Source: DASXRA01 sp036502575
GTDB lineage: Bacteria; Actinomycetota; Actinomycetes; Mycobacteriales; Jatrophihabitantaceae
DNA: 64,000 bases
Assembly: GCA_036502575.1 (NCBI GenBank)
Contig: DASXYL010000002.1
Coordinates: forward strand, 6,291-70,290
Reading direction: 5' to 3'
Of the stretch, positions 25,647 through 34,382 are shown one piece after another. The position numbers and the translations under genes were made by a program. Each line of letters begins with the position of its first letter. Position 1 is the stretch's first letter. The notes under the pieces are model-generated. The model had not been told where the DNA came from, did no database searches, and was given only the letters and a program-made list of their open reading frames with translations.

Positions 25647-27050
25647 TCAGCTACCTGACGGCATGACGTTCTGGTTCAGGTGGAAGACGTTCTCGGGGTC
25701 GTAGTGGTCCTTGACCTGGACGAGCCGCGCGTACGTCTCGGGCGGGTAGGCGGCGCGGACGCGGTCCGGGCCGGTGTCGCCGATGAAGTTCACGTAGCTC
25801 TGGCCGGTCGAGAACGGCTCGAGCGCGGTGCCGAGGTCACGGGCCCAGGCGAGGTTCGCCTCGGCGTCGGCGGCGTCCTCCCAGCGGGAGATGATGTTCA
25901 AGACGTAGGGCGCACCTCGTCCGGAATACGCCGTGGCGTCGGGCGCGAGGTCATCGATGGCGCCGCCCATGTGGTGGATGTGGAACTCGGTGACCACGCC
26001 GTTCGGGCGCTGGTCGAGGAAGGGCTGCACCGCCGCGGTGACGTCCGGGCCGAGCCGGGTGAGGAAACCGGACCGGAAGTAGTTCGAGGCCCCCGGCCCC
26101 CACAGCGGATCGAGCAGGCTCTGCAGCGCCACATACGGGATGGGTCCGAGCAGGTCGGCGACCGGCGGGCCGAAGTCCTTCAGCGGCTGGTAGAACTTGT
26201 CGCCGTCCTCGATCGCACCGCCGTAGCAGCCGGCGACGATGGCGATCGGCTGGCCGTGGATCTCTTCGGGCAGGAACGGCATCGGCGGGGCCAGGGTCAA
26301 CGCGATCAGCGAGTTCACGTCCGGGGGCTGGCTCGCGCTCCAGTCCTGGTAGAGCGCGAGCAGCTCCTCGGTCCGGTCGCCCGAGTAGAAGATCGGGCCG
26401 CCGTAGACCATCGGACCGTGCTGGTGCAGCTGGTACTCGAACGACGTGACGATGCCGAAGTTGCCGCCACCGCCGCGCAAAGCCCACAACAGATCGGGGT
26501 TCTCGTCCGCGCTGGCCCGCACCAGGTTGCCGTCGGCGGTGACCAGGTCGGCGGCGATCAGGTTGTCGCAGGCCAGCCCGTGCGTGCGAGCCAGGTGACC
26601 GAGCCCGCCGCCGAGCGTGAAGCCCGCGATACCGGTGCTGGACACCAGCCCGCCGGTGACGGCCAGGCCGAACGCCTGCGTCTCGTGGTCGAGGCCGTGC
26701 CAGGTCACCCCGCCCTCCGCCCGGGCGGTGCGCGCCGCGACGTCGACATGGATGCCCTGCATCGGCGACAGATCGATGACGATCCCGTCCTCGACCGTCG
26801 AGAAGCCGGCGATCGAGTGGCCACCCCCACGGACGGCGATGTCGAGCCCCTGGCTGCGGGCGAACCGCACCGCCGTGATCACGTCGCCGGTGCCCGCACA
26901 GCGGACGATGATCGCCGGACGCTTGTCGTGCATGCCGTTCCACACGGCGCGGGCCGTGTCGTAGTCGGCGTCTCCAGGCACGACGGCGGTACCGCGCAGT
27001 GTTTCGCGCAGCTCGCTCACCGTGGCATCGCCGAGAACGGTAGTGCTCAT
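25647..27050 (-). CDS. FAD-linked oxidoreductase, BBE-like (PCMH fold)
   Basis: A 467-aa flavoenzyme of the berberine-bridge/oligosaccharide oxidase type. The FAD-binding PCMH domain holds the covalent-flavin histidine in DIAVRGGGHSIAGFSTVEDG and the phosphate loop GFTLGGGLGHLARTHGLACDN. The C-terminal BBE signature is HYDPENVFHLNQNV. The second covalent cysteine of bicovalent members is not obvious. ATG 27050 is used because GGGGGAG lies 6 nt upstream; ATG 27056 abuts the ribosome site. SARP-style repeats at 27085-27116 lie just upstream. Confidence 0.9.
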   Translation of the reverse strand: MSTTVLGDATVSELRETLRGTAVVPGDADYDTARAVWNGMHDKRPAIIVRCAGTGDVITAVRFARSQGLDIAVRGGGHSIAGFSTVEDGIVIDLSPMQGIHVDVAARTARAEGGVTWHGLDHETQAFGLAVTGGLVSSTGIAGFTLGGGLGHLARTHGLACDNLIAADLVTADGNLVRASADENPDLLWALRGGGGNFGIVTSFEYQLHQHGPMVYGGPIFYSGDRTEELLALYQDWSASQPPDVNSLIALTLAPPMPFLPEEIHGQPIAIVAGCYGGAIEDGDKFYQPLKDFGPPVADLLGPIPYVALQSLLDPLWGPGASNYFRSGFLTRLGPDVTAAVQPFLDQRPNGVVTEFHIHHMGGAIDDLAPDATAYSGRGAPYVLNIISRWEDAADAEANLAWARDLGTALEPFSTGQSYVNFIGDTGPDRVRAAYPPETYARLVQVKDHYDPENVFHLNQNVMPSGS

Positions 27051-27084
27051 GTCCATCTCCCCCTTGGGTGGTTGTCGCAACCCT

Positions 27085-27116
27085 GTCTAATCGGCCGCTC
27101 TTACAAGCCCCTTACA
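27085..27116 (-). promoter_or_regulatory. Candidate SARP operator/promoter of the FAD oxidase gene
   Basis: On the minus strand two heptamers, TGTAAGG (27116-27110) and TGTAAGA (27105-27099), are spaced by exactly 11 bp. Eight base pairs then separate them from TTAGAC (27090-27085), a plausible -10 box. Direct heptamers with an 11-bp period and an 8-bp gap to -10 are the known layout of SARP-activated promoters. The first repeat overlaps the stop codon of the SARP-type gene itself. Confidence 0.5.
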
Positions 27117-30100
27117 GCGCGTTACGCAGCTCGTCGCAGCACGCGACGCCGTCCGGGCGGCCGGTGTACACGAAGTGGTCGCGAGCCTCGTCGATCAGTG
27201 CGGCTGCGTCGTCGCCAGCGCGCAACGTCACCTCGGCCAGGCTGACCATCGACCAGGCCAGCAGGGTGCGGGTGCCGAGCACCCGTTGGATCTCCACCTC
27301 CGCGCCGAGCGCGCGGCGCGCCGCCGGAGCGTCGCCTTGGACCAGCGCCAACGCGCCCAGATGGGACAGGGCCGAGTGTTGTCCGGGACGGTCGCCGTTC
27401 TCGCGGAACATCGCCTCGCTGCGCTCGACCATGGCCCGCCCGCGCGGCATGTCTCCCGCCATCGCGATCCAGTAGCCCAGGTTGCCGATCGTCATGCCGA
27501 TACTGCGGGCATCGCGGGTGCGCCGGAATACCCGCAGCGCCGCTTCCAACTGCGCGTGCGCTCTAGGCATCTCGTGCGTGAGACCGGCCAGATTGCCCAG
27601 TCGTGACAGGGCGGTCGCGATGCCGACATCGTCATCGACGTCCTCGAAGATGCGCAGCGCGCGTTCGAATCGATCGCGGGCCAGCTCGTAGTCGCCGGCC
27701 TCGCGGGCGACGCTGCCGAGGTTGGCGGTCACGTAGCCAACTGCGAGCTGGCCGGCCGGCTCGGTGAAGGGGGCAGCCGTCTCCTCGAAGACGACCCGCC
27801 GATGGTCGAGTCCCGGAGGGCGTCGCGGGATCGGCATCACGTTGAGGACTGGAACCGGCGATTCGGTGTCGGCGAGTTCTCGTACCCGATCGAGCACCTC
27901 GGCCAGTCCGGCCTCGGCATCGTCGACCCGGCCCTGGAGCGAGGCGATCGCCGCCATTCCGTACCGGGCGGCGGCGGCCTCGGCCTCGAGCCCGTGTCGG
28001 TCAGCCACCTCGAGGGCCGCGTCGAACGCCCGTCGCGATCGATCGAAGTCCTGGGTGAGCCAGCCCTGGACGCCGAGGCAGTACTGGGCGTGGCTGATCC
28101 CGCGTGGGTCACCGAGCTCGGTGAAGATCGCTACCCGCTCCGCGGCCTGGACGTCCCAGGCGCTGATCCGACCGCCGCGATTGCTCAACCCGCAGACGCC
28201 CATCAACGCGCGGGCTCGATCCGGCGTCGGTTCGGGGACGGCGTCCAGGGCGCGACGCAACGCCTGCAGCCCTTCGGCGAGACGCCCGGAACGAAGCCAA
28301 TAGCGCCACAGCAGACCGGCCAGGCGCAATGCGGTGGGGGGATCGTGATGGATCAGCCAGTCGAACGTCGCGCGCAGGTTGCCCTGCTCGAGGGACAACC
28401 GACGGAACCACCCCGATCGCCCGGTGTGCGCGAGTTCGGGCTCGGCCCGCTCGGCGAGCGCGAGGACCCACTGCGCGCGGCGGCGGCACACCTCCGTCGT
28501 CTCGGCGCCCAGCCGCTCGATCGCGTACTCGCGGATCGTCTCGAGCAGCCGATATCGCACGGCACCGTCGTCCGGGGTGACCAGCGATCGGTCGACCAGG
28601 CCGCTCAGCAGCTCAGCGACGGCGGACCGATCGAGCAGCGCGTCCGGGCAGACCTGCTCGGCGGCGGCGAGCGTGAAGCTGCCGGCGAAGACGGCCAGCC
28701 GCCGCAGCAGGATCCGCTCGGGCTCGGTGAGCAGGTCGTAGCTCCAGTCCACCGTCGCGCGCAGGGTCTGCTGCCGGGTGAGCCCGACCCGGCTACCTCC
28801 GACGAGCAGCGCGAACCGGTCGTCGAGCCGGGCGACGAGCTCGCGAACCGGCAACGAACGCAGCCGCGCCGCGGCCAGCTCGAGGGCCAGCGGCAGACCG
28901 TCCAGGCGGCGGCACAGCGTCACGACGTCGGCCTGGTTGCGATCGGTCAGCTCGAACCCGGGCGCGGAGGCAGCGGCCCGCTCCAGCAGCAGGCGGACCG
29001 AACCGTGCCGTTGCGGCTCCGCGTCATCGTCGGGCAGGGAGAGCGACGGGACTCGCCACACGACCTCGCCGGGCATCAGCAGCGGCTGCCGGCTCGTCGC
29101 GACCACCGCGAGGTTCGGCGCACTCGTGAGTAGCTGGTGGGCCACCGTTGCGGCGGAGTCCACCAGGTGCTCGCAGTTGTCCAGCACGAGCAGCATCGGC
29201 GCCAGCCGGCCGCGGATGTGCTGGGCGACGGCAGCAGTCGGGTCGACGTCGGGAATCTGCTGCACGCCGAGCGTCGCGGCGACCGCTCTTGGTACCGCCT
29301 CGGAGGTAGCCAGCGGCGCGAGCTCGACGAGGTAGACGCCACCGGGGTAGGCGGCCAGCATCAGCTCGCCCAGCTCGATCGAGAGCCGGGTCTTGCCGCA
29401 GCCCCCGGTTCCGGTCAGCGTCAGCAGTCGCGTGTGCCGCAGCGCCGCCTGCGCCTCGTGCAGCTCGCGCTCACGGCCGACGAAGCTCGACAGGCGCAGC
29501 GGCAGGTTGTGCGGCGTCGCGACCGGAGCGTGGTCGGGCTGAGCACTCAGTTCCCGGCCGAGGTCCTGCGTCTCGGCGGCCGGCACGACGCCGAGCTCGT
29601 CGCGCAGCGATTCGACGAGGTGGCGGTACGTCGAAACGGCGGCCGGCCGGCGCTCGGCGGCGAGCTGGGCGCGAATGACCAGCCGGGCCAGGTGTTCATC
29701 GAGCGGGTCGGCGGCATACACCGGTTCCAGTTGTTGCAGCGCCGCGGCGGGTTCGCCGGCCTTCAGCTGGGCGACGGCGAGATCGATGACCAGGGCGTGA
29801 TGGCGGCGACGCAACTGGTCACGCCGGGGTTCACTCCACGGTTCGTACCGATCGCCCGGCAACAGCTCGCCGCCGTACGTCGCGATCGCGACCTGCGCAT
29901 CGTCGGGGCGCCCGGTGTGCTCGGCGCGCGCGGCGGCCGCTTCGAACTCGTCGACGTCGATATGTACCGGCTCACCCAGGACGAGCCGTTCGTCGCGCAG
30001 CTGCAGATATCGGTCGTCGTCCAGAGCGCGACGGGCGGCGAACAGCGCCTGGTGCAGGTTGTTCGCACCGGACGGGGTGTCGGGCCACATCGCCTCGATC

Positions 30101-30285
30101 AGCTGGTCCCGATGCAGGACGTGATCGGGGGCGAGCGCCAGCAACTTGATCAGCGTCCGGGCCTTGCGCCGGCGCCAGGCAGCGCCGGTCACCTCGCGGC
30201 CGTCCACCAGGACCGCGAAATCGCCGAGCAACTGCAACCGCAGCACCGAGTTGCCCACCCCCAACGACGAAGTATGCGCGCCCAT
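27112..30285 (-). CDS. SARP-type regulator: winged helix, BTAD, NB-ARC ATPase, TPR
   Basis: A regulator of about 1057 residues of the AfsR/DnrI/RedD large class. An OmpR-like winged helix comes first (LRLQLLGDFAVLVDGREVTGAAWRRRKARTLIKLLAL), then the BTAD helical domain to about residue 260. An NB-ARC-type ATPase follows with P-loop LTLTGTGGCGKTRLSIELG and Walker B MLLVLDNCEHL. TPR-like helices fill the C-terminal 400 residues. No second C-terminal HTH is seen. ATG 30285 is preferred; GTG 30258 and ATG 30318 are alternatives. The flavin oxidase gene 61 bp downstream is a likely target. Confidence 0.88.
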   Translation of the reverse strand: MGAHTSSLGVGNSVLRLQLLGDFAVLVDGREVTGAAWRRRKARTLIKLLALAPDHVLHRDQLIEAMWPDTPSGANNLHQALFAARRALDDDRYLQLRDERLVLGEPVHIDVDEFEAAAARAEHTGRPDDAQVAIATYGGELLPGDRYEPWSEPRRDQLRRRHHALVIDLAVAQLKAGEPAAALQQLEPVYAADPLDEHLARLVIRAQLAAERRPAAVSTYRHLVESLRDELGVVPAAETQDLGRELSAQPDHAPVATPHNLPLRLSSFVGRERELHEAQAALRHTRLLTLTGTGGCGKTRLSIELGELMLAAYPGGVYLVELAPLATSEAVPRAVAATLGVQQIPDVDPTAAVAQHIRGRLAPMLLVLDNCEHLVDSAATVAHQLLTSAPNLAVVATSRQPLLMPGEVVWRVPSLSLPDDDAEPQRHGSVRLLLERAAASAPGFELTDRNQADVVTLCRRLDGLPLALELAAARLRSLPVRELVARLDDRFALLVGGSRVGLTRQQTLRATVDWSYDLLTEPERILLRRLAVFAGSFTLAAAEQVCPDALLDRSAVAELLSGLVDRSLVTPDDGAVRYRLLETIREYAIERLGAETTEVCRRRAQWVLALAERAEPELAHTGRSGWFRRLSLEQGNLRATFDWLIHHDPPTALRLAGLLWRYWLRSGRLAEGLQALRRALDAVPEPTPDRARALMGVCGLSNRGGRISAWDVQAAERVAIFTELGDPRGISHAQYCLGVQGWLTQDFDRSRRAFDAALEVADRHGLEAEAAAARYGMAAIASLQGRVDDAEAGLAEVLDRVRELADTESPVPVLNVMPIPRRPPGLDHRRVVFEETAAPFTEPAGQLAVGYVTANLGSVAREAGDYELARDRFERALRIFEDVDDDVGIATALSRLGNLAGLTHEMPRAHAQLEAALRVFRRTRDARSIGMTIGNLGYWIAMAGDMPRGRAMVERSEAMFRENGDRPGQHSALSHLGALALVQGDAPAARRALGAEVEIQRVLGTRTLLAWSMVSLAEVTLRAGDDAAALIDEARDHFVYTGRPDGVACCDELRNAL

Positions 30286-30335
30286 CGGTAGAGCGGGCGT
30301 CGACCGGAATTGATACATGGGTAGCGTGCCGACTC

Positions 30336-31115
30336 GTGAGTCTCGAAGACGATCTTTCGCTCGCGCTCTCGCTCGCGGACGCCGCCGACACGATTACGCG
30401 GGGCCGCTTCGGGGCGGTGGACCTCGTCGTGGACACCAAGCCGGACCTGACGCCGGTCAGTGACGCCGACCGGGCCGTCGAGGAGTCGCTGCGCGCGCGG
30501 CTGGCCGACGCCCGGCCGGACGACGCCGTATGGGGCGAGGAGTTCGGGAAGTCCGGCGACTCGCAGCGTCGATGGGTGATCGATCCCATCGACGGTACGA
30601 AGAACTTCGTCCGAGGAGTCCCGGTATGGGCCACGCTCATCGGGCTGCTCGACGGTACCGACGCGATCGTCGGTGTGGTGTCCGCGCCCGCGCTCGGGCG
30701 TCGGTGGTGGGGTTCGCGCGGGGCCGGGGCGTGGATGTCGGCCCTGGGGGCCGAGCCGCGACCGCTGGCCGTCTCGCGAGTGGCGGCGTTGAGTGACGCG
30801 AGCCTCTCCTACGCCTCGATCAGCGCGTGGGCGTCCGCTCGTGAACGCTTCGTCGCGCTGACTCAGCAGGTGTGGCGTACCCGGGCGTACGGCGACTTCT
30901 GGTCCTACATGCTCGTTGCCGAGGGGGCGGTCGACATCGCCGCCGAACCGGAACTGTCACTGTGGGACATGGCCGCGCTCGCCCCGATCGTCGTCGAAGC
31001 CGGCGGGCGGTTCTCCGGCCTGAACGGGGTGGACGGCGTCGCGCAGGGCAACGCCGCCGCCAGCAACGGCCTGCTGCACGACGCCCTCCTGGCGGCCATC
31101 GGTACGCCGCAGTGA
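30336..31115 (+). CDS. hisN: Inositol monophosphatase-family phosphatase, likely histidinol-phosphatase
   Basis: A 259-aa magnesium-dependent phosphatase. The metal-binding motifs are intact: WGEEFG, the core WVIDPIDGTKNFVRGVPVW, and the C-terminal LSLWDMAALAPIVVEAGGRF. In actinomycetes this subgroup (HisN) dephosphorylates histidinol phosphate and is usually next to aroA-rsgA. Here it stands 17 kb away, divergent from the SARP regulator. GTG 30336 gives the normal length. Inositol phosphate remains an alternative substrate. Confidence 0.82.
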   Translation: MSLEDDLSLALSLADAADTITRGRFGAVDLVVDTKPDLTPVSDADRAVEESLRARLADARPDDAVWGEEFGKSGDSQRRWVIDPIDGTKNFVRGVPVWATLIGLLDGTDAIVGVVSAPALGRRWWGSRGAGAWMSALGAEPRPLAVSRVAALSDASLSYASISAWASARERFVALTQQVWRTRAYGDFWSYMLVAEGAVDIAAEPELSLWDMAALAPIVVEAGGRFSGLNGVDGVAQGNAAASNGLLHDALLAAIGTPQ

Positions 31116-32168
31116 TCAGGCGGCGGCGCGCTGCACGCCGAGTCGCCTCCGCTCGGGCAGCAGCAGGCAGCTGTCGCCGAACTCGTGCCACAGATATCTC
31201 TCGACCAGCGCCTCCTGGTAGGCGGACGCGACCAGATCGGCGCCAGCGACCGACTCGAGCAGCAGCAGGTGCGACGCGCCCGGCGCGTGCCAGCCGGTGA
31301 TCAGGCCGTCGACGACCCGCGCCGGGCGCTGCGGGCCGAGCACCAGATCCGTCCAGCCCGACCCGCCGGCCACCCAGCCGTCCACGTGGGCGACCGTTTC
31401 CAGCGCTCGGGTCACCGTCGTGCCGACCGCGACGATGCGCCCACCGGATGCCCGGGTGAGGTTGACCAGCCGCGCGGTCGAGGCCGGCACCCGATACCGC
31501 TCGCGCAGGGGTGGCTCACCCTCCTCGAGCGACGAGACGCCGGTGTGCAGCGTGATCGGGGCGACGCCGACGCCCGCGCTGACCAGCGACGTCACGAGCT
31601 CGGCGGTGAACGGCCGTCCCGCGCTGGGCATCTCGGCGCTACCGGGATCCCGGGCGAACACCGTCTGGTACGCGTCGATCGGCGGCCGATCCCGTACGTA
31701 GGAGTACGTGATCGGGCGTCCGTAGCGCGCCAGGTAGGTCTCGACATCGCCCTCGACGGCGACGTCGGCCGACCAGAGCCGATCCGATCCGCGGTGGGGC
31801 GCAAGCAGCGTCAGGCCGACGCCGATTGCCAACTCGATCCGCTCCCCGGCGACGGCATCCGGCACCGGCGCGGTGGCGTCGATCCGCGGACGCACCTCCA
31901 CCAGCCACGTCCCGTCGTCGAGCGCGGTCGAGAAGTGGACGCTGACCTCGCGACCATCCGACCGAGTGCCCTCGACGGCGGCGGCCAGGGTGGCCGAGGT
32001 GTTCACCACGACGAGGTCGCCGGGCGCGAGGAATCCGGCGAGATCGGCGAAGTGGGCGTGGTCGGTGCCGCCCGACCGGGCAACCAGGAGCCGCACCTGG
32101 TCGCGCGCCAGGCCGCGCTGCTCGGGCGGCTCGCCGGCCGAGAGCTCGTCCGGCAGGTCGAAGATCAT
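31116..32168 (-). CDS. queA: S-adenosylmethionine:tRNA ribosyltransferase-isomerase (QueA-like)
   Basis: A 350-aa protein matching QueA, which transfers ribose from SAM to 7-aminomethyl-7-deazaguanine in tRNA. Family blocks include LAPGDLVVVNTSATLAA, the central YGRPITYSYVRDRPPIDAYQTVFARDPGSAEMPSAGRPFT (cited by region) and ITLHTGVSSLEEGEPPLRERY. The C-terminal ITGWHAPGASHLLLLESVAG segment is present. Its ATG overlaps the SDR gene stop by 4 bp. No tgt, queG or queuosine synthesis gene is in the window, and many actinomycete QueA-like proteins stand alone. Confidence 0.85.
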   Translation of the reverse strand: MIFDLPDELSAGEPPEQRGLARDQVRLLVARSGGTDHAHFADLAGFLAPGDLVVVNTSATLAAAVEGTRSDGREVSVHFSTALDDGTWLVEVRPRIDATAPVPDAVAGERIELAIGVGLTLLAPHRGSDRLWSADVAVEGDVETYLARYGRPITYSYVRDRPPIDAYQTVFARDPGSAEMPSAGRPFTAELVTSLVSAGVGVAPITLHTGVSSLEEGEPPLRERYRVPASTARLVNLTRASGGRIVAVGTTVTRALETVAHVDGWVAGGSGWTDLVLGPQRPARVVDGLITGWHAPGASHLLLLESVAGADLVASAYQEALVERYLWHEFGDSCLLLPERRRLGVQRAAA

Positions 32169-32854
32169 CGCGCTGCCGCGACGACGCTGTAGTCGCTTGC
32201 CCGGTATCGCCCGCTGGGTGGTCGCTCGTCGAGCAACCGCAACAGGGCCGGAACGATCGCCTCGGGCGCCGGCCGGTCGGAGATGTCCTCGCCGGGGAAG
32301 GCTGCCTGGTGCATCTCGGTGCGCATGTCGCCCGGGTCGACCGCATAGACGAAATAGCCCGGCTGCTCGGCGCCGAGAATCGCGGTGAGATGGTCGAGGG
32401 CCGCCTTCGCCGAGCCATAGCCACCCCATCCTTCGTAGGGCGCGACGGCCGCGTCGGAGCTGACGTTCACGACTGCAGCGCGCTCGGCGAGCAGGGGCAG
32501 CACCCCCTGGGTCAGCGCCAGCGGGGCGATCACGTCAACCTCGTACACCCGCGCCAGCTCGTCCAGCGGGTATTCAGCCAGGCTGGGCATCGGGCTGGGT
32601 CCGAGGTAGCTCGCGTTGTTGACGAGCAGGTCGAGCCGGCCAACATCCCGAACGGCAGCGGCCAACGCCTCGCGGTGCCGCGCGTCGGTGACGTCTCCGG
32701 CGACCGCCACAGCTGTCGGGAGTTCGCGGGCGACCTTCTCGAGCGCCTCCGCGTCCCGGGCGTCGAGGACGAGCGCCCAGCCGCGTTCGGCGAGTCCACG
32801 GGCCAACGCTCGGCCCAAACCCTTGGACGCTCCAGTGATCAATGCGACGGGCAT
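32165..32854 (-). CDS. Short-chain dehydrogenase/reductase
   Basis: A 229-aa classical SDR. The cofactor motif TGASKGLGRALARG, the NNAS loop, the catalytic Ser in VVNVSSDAAVAPYEG and the YGSAKAALDH pair (Tyr and Lys) are all in place. DARDAE after beta-2 suggests NADP(H) or NAD(H) without certainty. It is cotranslated with queA and divergent from soxR, with a SoxR-type operator in the intervening promoter, so it is probably induced by redox-active compounds. Confidence 0.88.
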   Translation of the reverse strand: MPVALITGASKGLGRALARGLAERGWALVLDARDAEALEKVARELPTAVAVAGDVTDARHREALAAAVRDVGRLDLLVNNASYLGPSPMPSLAEYPLDELARVYEVDVIAPLALTQGVLPLLAERAAVVNVSSDAAVAPYEGWGGYGSAKAALDHLTAILGAEQPGYFVYAVDPGDMRTEMHQAAFPGEDISDRPAPEAIVPALLRLLDERPPSGRYRASDYSVVAAAR

Positions 32855-32900
32855 GTCGGCAGCTCCTTGCGAGATCGGGGTCTTGCCGCCATCCTGATAG

Positions 32901-32916
32901 TTGAAGTCAACTTCAA
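32901..32916. promoter_or_regulatory. SoxR/MerR-type operator in the soxR-SDR intergenic region
   Basis: TTGAAGT-CA-ACTTCAA is a perfect 7-2-7 palindrome. On the minus strand it lies between TTGACT (32924-32919 area) and CAGGAT, giving a 19-bp spacer, the elongated spacing that MerR-family activators correct. It therefore most likely controls the SDR-queA operon, with soxR transcribed the other way. Confidence 0.6.
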
Positions 32917-32934
32917 GTCAAGGAGCTACGCCCA

Positions 32935-33396
32935 GTGCGAACGACGGATCTGCTCACGGTCGGCGAGGTGGCGCACCGCAGCGGGTTCGCCGCATCGGCG
33001 CTGCGCTTCTACGAGCGGCAGGGTCTGCTCCACGCGACGCGGACGTCCGGCGGGCAGCGCCGCTATCAGCGCAACGTGCTGCGCCGGCTGGCGTTCATCC
33101 GGGCGGCTCGCAACGTCGGACTCTCTCTCGACGAGGTAGCGGCCGCGCTGGCCACCCTGCCCGAGGCGCGTACCCCGACCAAGGAGGACTGGTCGCGACT
33201 CTCCCGAAGCTGGCGACTCCGCCTGGACGACCAGATCGCCGCGCTGAGCAAGCTGCGCGACGGGCTGGACGCGTGCATCGGCTGCGGCTGCCTGTCGCTG
33301 CGCACCTGCGCCTTCTCGAATCCGGACGACGCGATCGCCGTACGCGGGCCCGGGGCCGGGTACCTACCGGGGCTGCTGCGCGCCGACCCCGCGTAG
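32935..33396 (+). CDS. soxR: Redox-sensing transcriptional activator SoxR
   Basis: A 153-aa MerR-family regulator. The HTH is at the N-terminus (LLTVGEVAHRSGFAASALRFYERQGLL), followed by a dimerisation helix. The [2Fe-2S] ligand set CIGCGCLSLRTC uses Cys114, Cys117, Cys119 and Cys125, the C-x2-C-x-C-x5-C spacing of SoxR. AAGGAG lies 9 nt upstream of GTG 32935. Actinobacterial SoxR responds to redox-active metabolites such as phenazines or quinones; the divergent SDR-queA pair is its likely target. Confidence 0.94.
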   Translation: MRTTDLLTVGEVAHRSGFAASALRFYERQGLLHATRTSGGQRRYQRNVLRRLAFIRAARNVGLSLDEVAAALATLPEARTPTKEDWSRLSRSWRLRLDDQIAALSKLRDGLDACIGCGCLSLRTCAFSNPDDAIAVRGPGAGYLPGLLRADPA

Positions 33397-33410
33397 CGTT
33401 TCGTCCGTGG

Positions 33411-34082
33411 TTAGCGCTCGTCGGCGCGGGCCTGCTCGGCGAACATGGTTGCCTTCTTGCGCCGGCCGGGCACGGCGAACGGCGCCTTGGCCCGGATCTC
33501 GGCCATCGTGCGGCGGGTCAGGCTCACGGGGCTCTCGCCGGGCTGGACCGGTCCGCCCTCCGGCTCGAAGAACTCGACCCGGACGCGGGGACGCTTCGGG
33601 AATCGGACGATGTCCACCGCACCGGTCACGGCTACGCAGACGACCCGGGTGTCCGGCACCGCCAGGACGAGCCGGCCGGCACCGCTCAGGGCGCGCAGCG
33701 GCCGGCCTCGGGACACGGTCCCCTCGGGGAACACGCCCACGCAGGCGCCCGCGTGCAGACGCTCGATCGCGGCGGCCAGCGCCTGGGTGTCGCCGCGTCC
33801 GCGATCAATCGGGATCTGGCCCATGTGGTCCAGCACCCAGCCGAGCGCCCGCACCTTCCACAGGGAGGACTTGGCCAGCGCGCGAAGTTCACGCCGGGGA
33901 AGCGCGGCGACCCCGAGCACCACCGGATCCCAGGCACTGTCGTGGTTCGCCAGCAAAACGGTCGATCCGGACGTCGGCATGGCATCAGCGCCGATCACCT
34001 CGAGCCGTCCCCACCACCGCACGATCGGCGCGGCGACCGCCATCACGATGCGGTACATCAACAGCGATCTGTCCTGGGCCAC
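33411..34082 (-). CDS. 1-acyl-sn-glycerol-3-phosphate acyltransferase (PlsC-like)
   Basis: A 223-aa membrane-associated acyltransferase of phospholipid synthesis. The HX4D catalytic motif is in VLLANHDSAWDPVVLG and the substrate-binding block is VGVFPEGTVSRGRPLR. An N-terminal hydrophobic segment follows MYRIVMAVAAPIV. GTG 34082 and ATG 34058 both give reasonable starts. It is divergent from a small conserved gene. Confidence 0.88.
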   Translation of the reverse strand: MAQDRSLLMYRIVMAVAAPIVRWWGRLEVIGADAMPTSGSTVLLANHDSAWDPVVLGVAALPRRELRALAKSSLWKVRALGWVLDHMGQIPIDRGRGDTQALAAAIERLHAGACVGVFPEGTVSRGRPLRALSGAGRLVLAVPDTRVVCVAVTGAVDIVRFPKRPRVRVEFFEPEGGPVQPGESPVSLTRRTMAEIRAKAPFAVPGRRKKATMFAEQARADER

Positions 34083-34153
34083 CCCGGCATCATCGCCTAT
34101 CCACGGCACCGGCAACGCAGCCGGTCAGGCGAGCACCAGTACCGTTGCCTCTC

Positions 34154-34372
34154 GTGAGCTACGAGAACCTCTTCGTCGTGACGTTCTTCCACCCGTCCGA
34201 CCTGGACGCGAAGGTGCCCCGGGTCGTGGGCCCGTTCCCCGCGATCGAGGCGGCCGAGGAGTTCGACCGCAAGCTGCGCGCCACCTGGCCCTCGGGCGAG
34301 GAAGTCGATGTGACGATCGTCCAGGTCGAGGCGACCGACCCGATCGAGGACCTGCTGAAGCACCGCGACTGA
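34154..34372 (+). CDS. Small hypothetical protein (72 aa)
   Basis: A 72-aa acidic protein that I do not recognise (SYENLFVVTFFHPSDLDAKVP at the start, TIVQVEATDPIEDLLKHRD at the end). Its alternating strand and helix pattern suggests a single small alpha/beta domain. GTG 34154 is 71 bp from the divergent acyltransferase start, and codon usage (GC-rich third positions) supports a real gene. It is convergent with the EbsC-like gene. Confidence 0.6.
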   Translation: MSYENLFVVTFFHPSDLDAKVPRVVGPFPAIEAAEEFDRKLRATWPSGEEVDVTIVQVEATDPIEDLLKHRD

Positions 34373-34382
34373 GCAGACGCGC

